NCBI GenBank assembly: GCA_900491605.1
Contig: UESW01004258.1
Coordinates: forward strand, 290,069 to 354,068
DNA: 64,000 bases
Direction of reading: 5' to 3'
From: Calamus simplicifolius
Taxonomy: Eukaryota > Streptophyta > Magnoliopsida > Arecales > Arecaceae
Made by a program: the position numbers and the translations under genes. The notes under the pieces are model-generated. The model made no database searches, was not told the origin of the DNA, and worked only from the letters and a program-made list of their open reading frames with translations. Positions 60,234 through 64,000 of the stretch are shown here, one piece after another (the stretch's first letter is position 1; every line of letters starts with the position of its first letter).

Positions 60234-63200
60234 ATGTCTCGACTCCACGTCTTTCTCCTCCTCCTCCTCCTCCTCTCCGTCTTCCTTTCGCCGAAGGTCG
60301 CCATTGCTTGCACCAACCTGAAGTATCGATACTACTCGAAGACGTGTCCTAAGGCCGAGTCCATCGTTCGGTCGGTGATGCGCCGAGCCATAATCCAAGA
60401 GCCCACGAGCCCCGCCGCTATCTTGAGGCTCTTCTTCCATGATTGCTTTGTTAACGTAAGCCATGAGCTCATAAGATTCCTTCTATTAACTTTTCAATTT
60501 TTTTCTTTCTTTCTTTCTTTCATATATCAAACTGTCCTAAAATCGATATAATTCGGTTGTTCAATTCAACGGACCACTCGTTCTGAATCATTCTATTAAA
60601 CCACTCGATTTAGCTTTATAGATGATAATTCATAATTTAAGACTTTTTAATTATCTATCTATCTGATATGGCAGGATAATTCGGTTGTTCAGTTCAACGG
60701 AGATTCTGAATCATTTTATTAAACCACTCGATTTAGCTTTATATATGATAATTCATAATTTAAGACTTTTTAATTATCTATCTATCTGATATAGCAGGAT
60801 ATGCTCTGCTAATTCTTAGTTTAGCAGACTTATTATATATAGAGAGAAAGGATTAGATTTGTAATGATCCAGCTCGCACACCCATAAATTCGTTTCCTTA
60901 AAAAAAAAAAAAAAAGATTAAGGACGTCCACATCAACTTGAATCATCGTAGTCCAAAAAGAAAATAATCTAATTGATACTTGATCATCTTACTTAACCGT
61001 TTATAACCCAGTTCTATCCTTCCTTAATTAATGAACTAATTAGGAAGAGCATCACAATCTACCCTTTTAAGAAGGAAATGTACTTGTATTCCGTCCTTCC
61101 TTCCTTAATTACCCAATACAAAAAAAATAAGATTAACGACGTCCACAACAACTTGAATCATCGTAGTCCAAAAAGAAAATAATCTAATTGGTACTTAATC
61201 ATCTTACTTAACAGTTTATAACCCAGTTCTACCCTTCCTTAATTAATGGACTAATTAGGAAGGGCATCACAATCTACCCTTTTAAGAAGGAAATGTACTT
61301 GTATTCCGTCCTTCCTTAATTACCCAATATAAAACTAATTAAGAGGTACATCACAATCTACCCTCTAATTAAGAGGGGGCATCACAAATTAAGAGGGGGC
61401 ATCACAATCTATCCTCTTTACGTCCTCGTATTCCGCCCTTCTTTAATTGAGGCATGGCACATGATTGCATCCATCACAATCTACCCTCTTAAAACAATCT
61501 ACGCCCTTAAAAAGGAACGTCCTCGTATTCTGTCCTTCCTTAATTGAGGCACGGTATATGATCGTATCCATCATAATCTATCCCCTTAAAAAGGGGATAA
61601 TTGAGGCACGATATATGATCGTATCCATCACAATCTATCCCCTTAAAAAGGCGATGTCCTCACCTTTTTAAAACGGAACGTCCTTATAGGTATATGATCG
61701 TATCTAACACAATCTACCCTTTAAAAAGGTGATGTCCTCACCTCCTTTAAAGAGGCCACGTCCTCATCGTAGAGGCCCCCTTAAAAGGTGACATCCTCCT
61801 CGTTGAGGTACATGATCCGATCGAGGCATGACTCTTATTGACGTAACACTTTGCTCTATGGCACTTATCATTACACTTTATGTAAAGCAAGACATGTTCA
61901 TACCAACTTAGCTCTCCACTTATATAAAGCAAGATTGACATGATTCACATCAACTTGGGCCACTATAATTTAAAAAGAATTCAATTGGTACTTTTTTTAT
62001 CTTACTTTTTCATCCTTCCTTGGTTGAGGGCTAATTAGGAGGGGCATATCAGGACTTTGCTAGATTCGATCTTATCACATATTTAACTCTTAAAATTAAA
62101 ACCATATGAATTCTAAATGATCTCTTTTTAATTTTGGAACACGTGTGAACCATGCATGATATGTATATGATTTATGAGCTTTAGTTTGTCTTTGTTATTG
62201 GATTTGGTCTTGCTTTCATCAGGGCTGCGATGCGTCTGTGTTATTGGATGACACTCCCACCATGATCGGCGAGAAGCGCGCCGGGCCCAACAACAACTCC
62301 CTCCGCGATTACGACGTGATCGACGAGATCAAGGAGGCAGTGGAACAGCAATGCCCGGGCGTCGTTTCCTGCGCTGATATTATTACCATCGCTGCAAGAG
62401 ACGGAGTTGCATTGGTACCATAACATTAATCTAATAAGTATCACTAGCTCCCTTCACATCGTCCAATTTTATATTTTTCACAAATTTTTTTGTCACCACC
62501 CAAGAAATTAAAATGTTTTCTTTCCATTTTCGATGATTACAAACTTTGATTTTAGTTTCAGCAATTGAAACAACATTTGGAATCAAGCAGTACTAATTAA
62601 GTGTTTGTTTTTAAGTCATCCAGTCCGATTCAAATCAGCTGGGTTTATTTTTTTGGCAGAGTGGAGGGCCCAGTTGGAAGGTGAAACTAGGAAGAGAAGA
62701 CAGCTCAACTGCCAGCCAACGGGACTCCAACAATGACTTGCCAAGCTTCGAATCCAATGCAACCACCCTCATCAGCATCTTTCACAAATACCATCTAAGC
62801 ATCACCGATTTGGTCGCCCTCTCCGGTGCCCACACCATTGGCATCGCTCATTGCTCCGTCGTAGCCTCCCGCCTCTACAATCAATCCGGCACCGGCATGC
62901 CGGATCCGGACATGAACCCCGAGTTTCGAAAGAAGCTGGATGAACTATGTCCGAAGGGTGGGGACGGGAACGTCACCACCTCGCTCGACTACGCCACGCC
63001 CCTAATATTCGATAACCACTACTTCAAGAACTTGGTTCAGAAGAAGGGATTCCTCAACTCTGATCAAACTTTGTACTCGGGGGATGCGAGGACTAGAAAG
63101 TTGGTGGAGAAGTTCAGCCGTCATCAGGCAGCATTCTTCTCGGCCTTCGTCAAAGGAATGGTCAGGATGGGTAACTTGCACTCTGGTAAGAGAGGAGAGA

Positions 63201-63238
63201 TCAGGAGGAACTGCCGAGTGGTGAATGACAAACCCTAG
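60234..63238 (+). CDS. Class III (secretory) plant peroxidase, three exons
   Basis: Haem enzyme that oxidises phenolics with hydrogen peroxide in the cell wall or vacuole, for example in lignin cross-linking. Exons: 60234-60455, 62223-62414 and 62660-63238, joined at GT/AG borders in phase 0, giving 330 residues, the usual family size. Residues 1-25 form a leucine-rich signal peptide. Distal haem residues Arg65 and His69 lie in RLFFHDCFVN, which is completed by GCDASVLLDD across intron 1. The proximal haem ligand is His196 in LVALSGAHTIG. Also ADIITIAARD, PLIFDNHYFKNL and GFLNSDQTLYS; it ends NCRVVNDKP. Family members normally have a third intron near LSGAHT; here that region is uninterrupted. 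ATG at 60234 was chosen over 60204 because it sits directly before the signal peptide. No breaks seen; likely functional. The physiological role cannot be assigned from sequence. Confidence 0.95.
60548..60799. repeat. Tandem duplication in peroxidase intron 1 (period 128 bp)
   Basis: ATAATTCGGTTGTTCA...CTGATATRGCAGG is present at 60548-60675 and, slightly shorter, at 60676-60799. Confidence 0.9.
60915..61335. repeat. Second tandem duplication in peroxidase intron 1 (period 215 bp)
   Basis: AGATTAASGACGTCCAC...GTATTCCGTCCTTCC occurs from 60915 and from 61130 with few differences. Confidence 0.88.
61336..61810. repeat. Degenerate repeat array in peroxidase intron 1
   Basis: Continues the same theme as many shuffled copies of CATCACAATCTACCC, CCTTAAAAAGG, ATATGATCGTATCC and GTCCTC, without a single fixed period. 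Confidence 0.75.
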
Positions 63239-64000
63239 CTCGTAGAATTTTCACTTGGAAAGTAAGGATTATTGATCGAGACGTACATTAGTGGTATCTG
63301 GTTCGTTCCAGGAATAGTATATGACCTTAATTTTGTCATATGCCATGAGAGTGATCCTCTGATGATGCGGCATCCAACTATAGTATCCTAATTGGAGAGT
63401 CAAAGTCTAAATAAAGGTTAGAAGGGTGAAAGGCCAAGGGTTATGAGAGTTATCAGAAGTTATAAAACGTTAAGAGTCATATGTTATAAAGTGTGATCGA
63501 GAAGATCATAAGTTATTTGAAATTTAAGAGCCATGAGTTAGCTAGGAATATCAAAGGTTAAGAGTTATGAGTTACATAAAGAAATTTCTATAAAGAGTTG
63601 TAAGCATTGATTTGTAATGCGTGAATTGACTGAAATTATTCTTCTTCCAAATTTCACTCTTTATCTTCTTCTTGAGCCTTCTTTTTTTATCCTTATTATA
63701 AGAATGATCATGCTTTTGCATGATATGTGCGGATGTGTTGCCTTTTAATTTTGTCCCCTTGGAAGCTTTATTCTTCTATCCCATTGAGATATATAAAGGA
63801 GTTTAGAGTTGGATGCAGAACTGTTGGCAGGTGATGAAGCTAGAAGTAGCGGAGGACCACATCCCTAGCTTTTTCCAGAAGAGAAGTAATAGGATGTGTG
63901 GGGCACGCAGCAGCAATTAAAAGGAAGGTAAAAGGCTTAGGTCCCCATCATGAACCCAGACATATAATTCCCATGGGTCCAATATTGGCAAGTGGACCGA
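63239..64000. other. Peroxidase 3' flank
   Basis: The 3' untranslated region should lie here; AATAAAGG near 63409 is a possible poly(A) signal. 63430-63600 repeats TTAAGAGTYATRAGTTA-like motifs. No further gene recognised to the window's end. Confidence 0.4.

Overview
This window is plant nuclear DNA. The evidence is two intron-containing plant genes (an NSUN2/TRM4-type RNA methyltransferase and a secreted class III peroxidase), plant-type transposons of nearly every order, very AT-rich introns and GC-rich first exons. The style (long TE-filled introns, GC-rich exon 1, many monocot-like MITEs) suggests a monocot, perhaps a palm, but that is inference; the sequence alone does not name the species.

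Layout. 1-5409 is the 3' part of a Ty1/copia retrotransposon with a long open pol frame and its 3' LTR. At 5690-5945 lies a broken fragment of phenylalanine ammonia-lyase, followed by a truncated solo LTR (6209-7172) of the same family as the copia element at 52901. 7249-12100 holds no gene I can support. 12100-14279 is a hairpin-rich element interrupted by a 1.26-kb CACTA transposon (12567-13830). An RTE-type LINE tail follows at 15277-15490.

17889-42350 (minus strand) is one gene of 15 coding exons spread over 24.5 kb: a tRNA/mRNA cytosine-5 methyltransferase (NSUN2/TRM4). All exons were located with GT/AG borders and matching phases, except for two single-base breaks (exons 8 and 12) that look like homopolymer shortening. 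Its introns carry a LINE tail, a tRNA-derived SINE, a MITE, a possible Helitron and two sets of tandem duplications.

Upstream of that gene (42.7-47.3 kb) is a cluster of small terminal-inverted-repeat elements with 9-10 bp target duplications (MULE-like MITEs), an L1 LINE tail with poly(A), and a head-to-tail pair of Tourist-like MITEs. 49370-51877 is a complete CACTA element (3-bp target duplication ATC) carrying the first exon of a histone H2A gene and a second gene fragment. 52280-52869 is a SINE split by a MULE-like MITE. 52901-59745 is a complete but dead Ty1/copia element with both LTRs. 60234-63238 is a three-exon class III peroxidase gene with an apparently intact frame.

The two host genes are unrelated in function: one modifies RNA in the nucleus/cytosol, the other acts on peroxide and phenolics in the cell wall or vacuole. 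I found no operon-like or defence-like novel system. The most unusual objects are the gene-capturing CACTA family (two members), the PAL fragment, and the locally expanded MULE-like MITE family.
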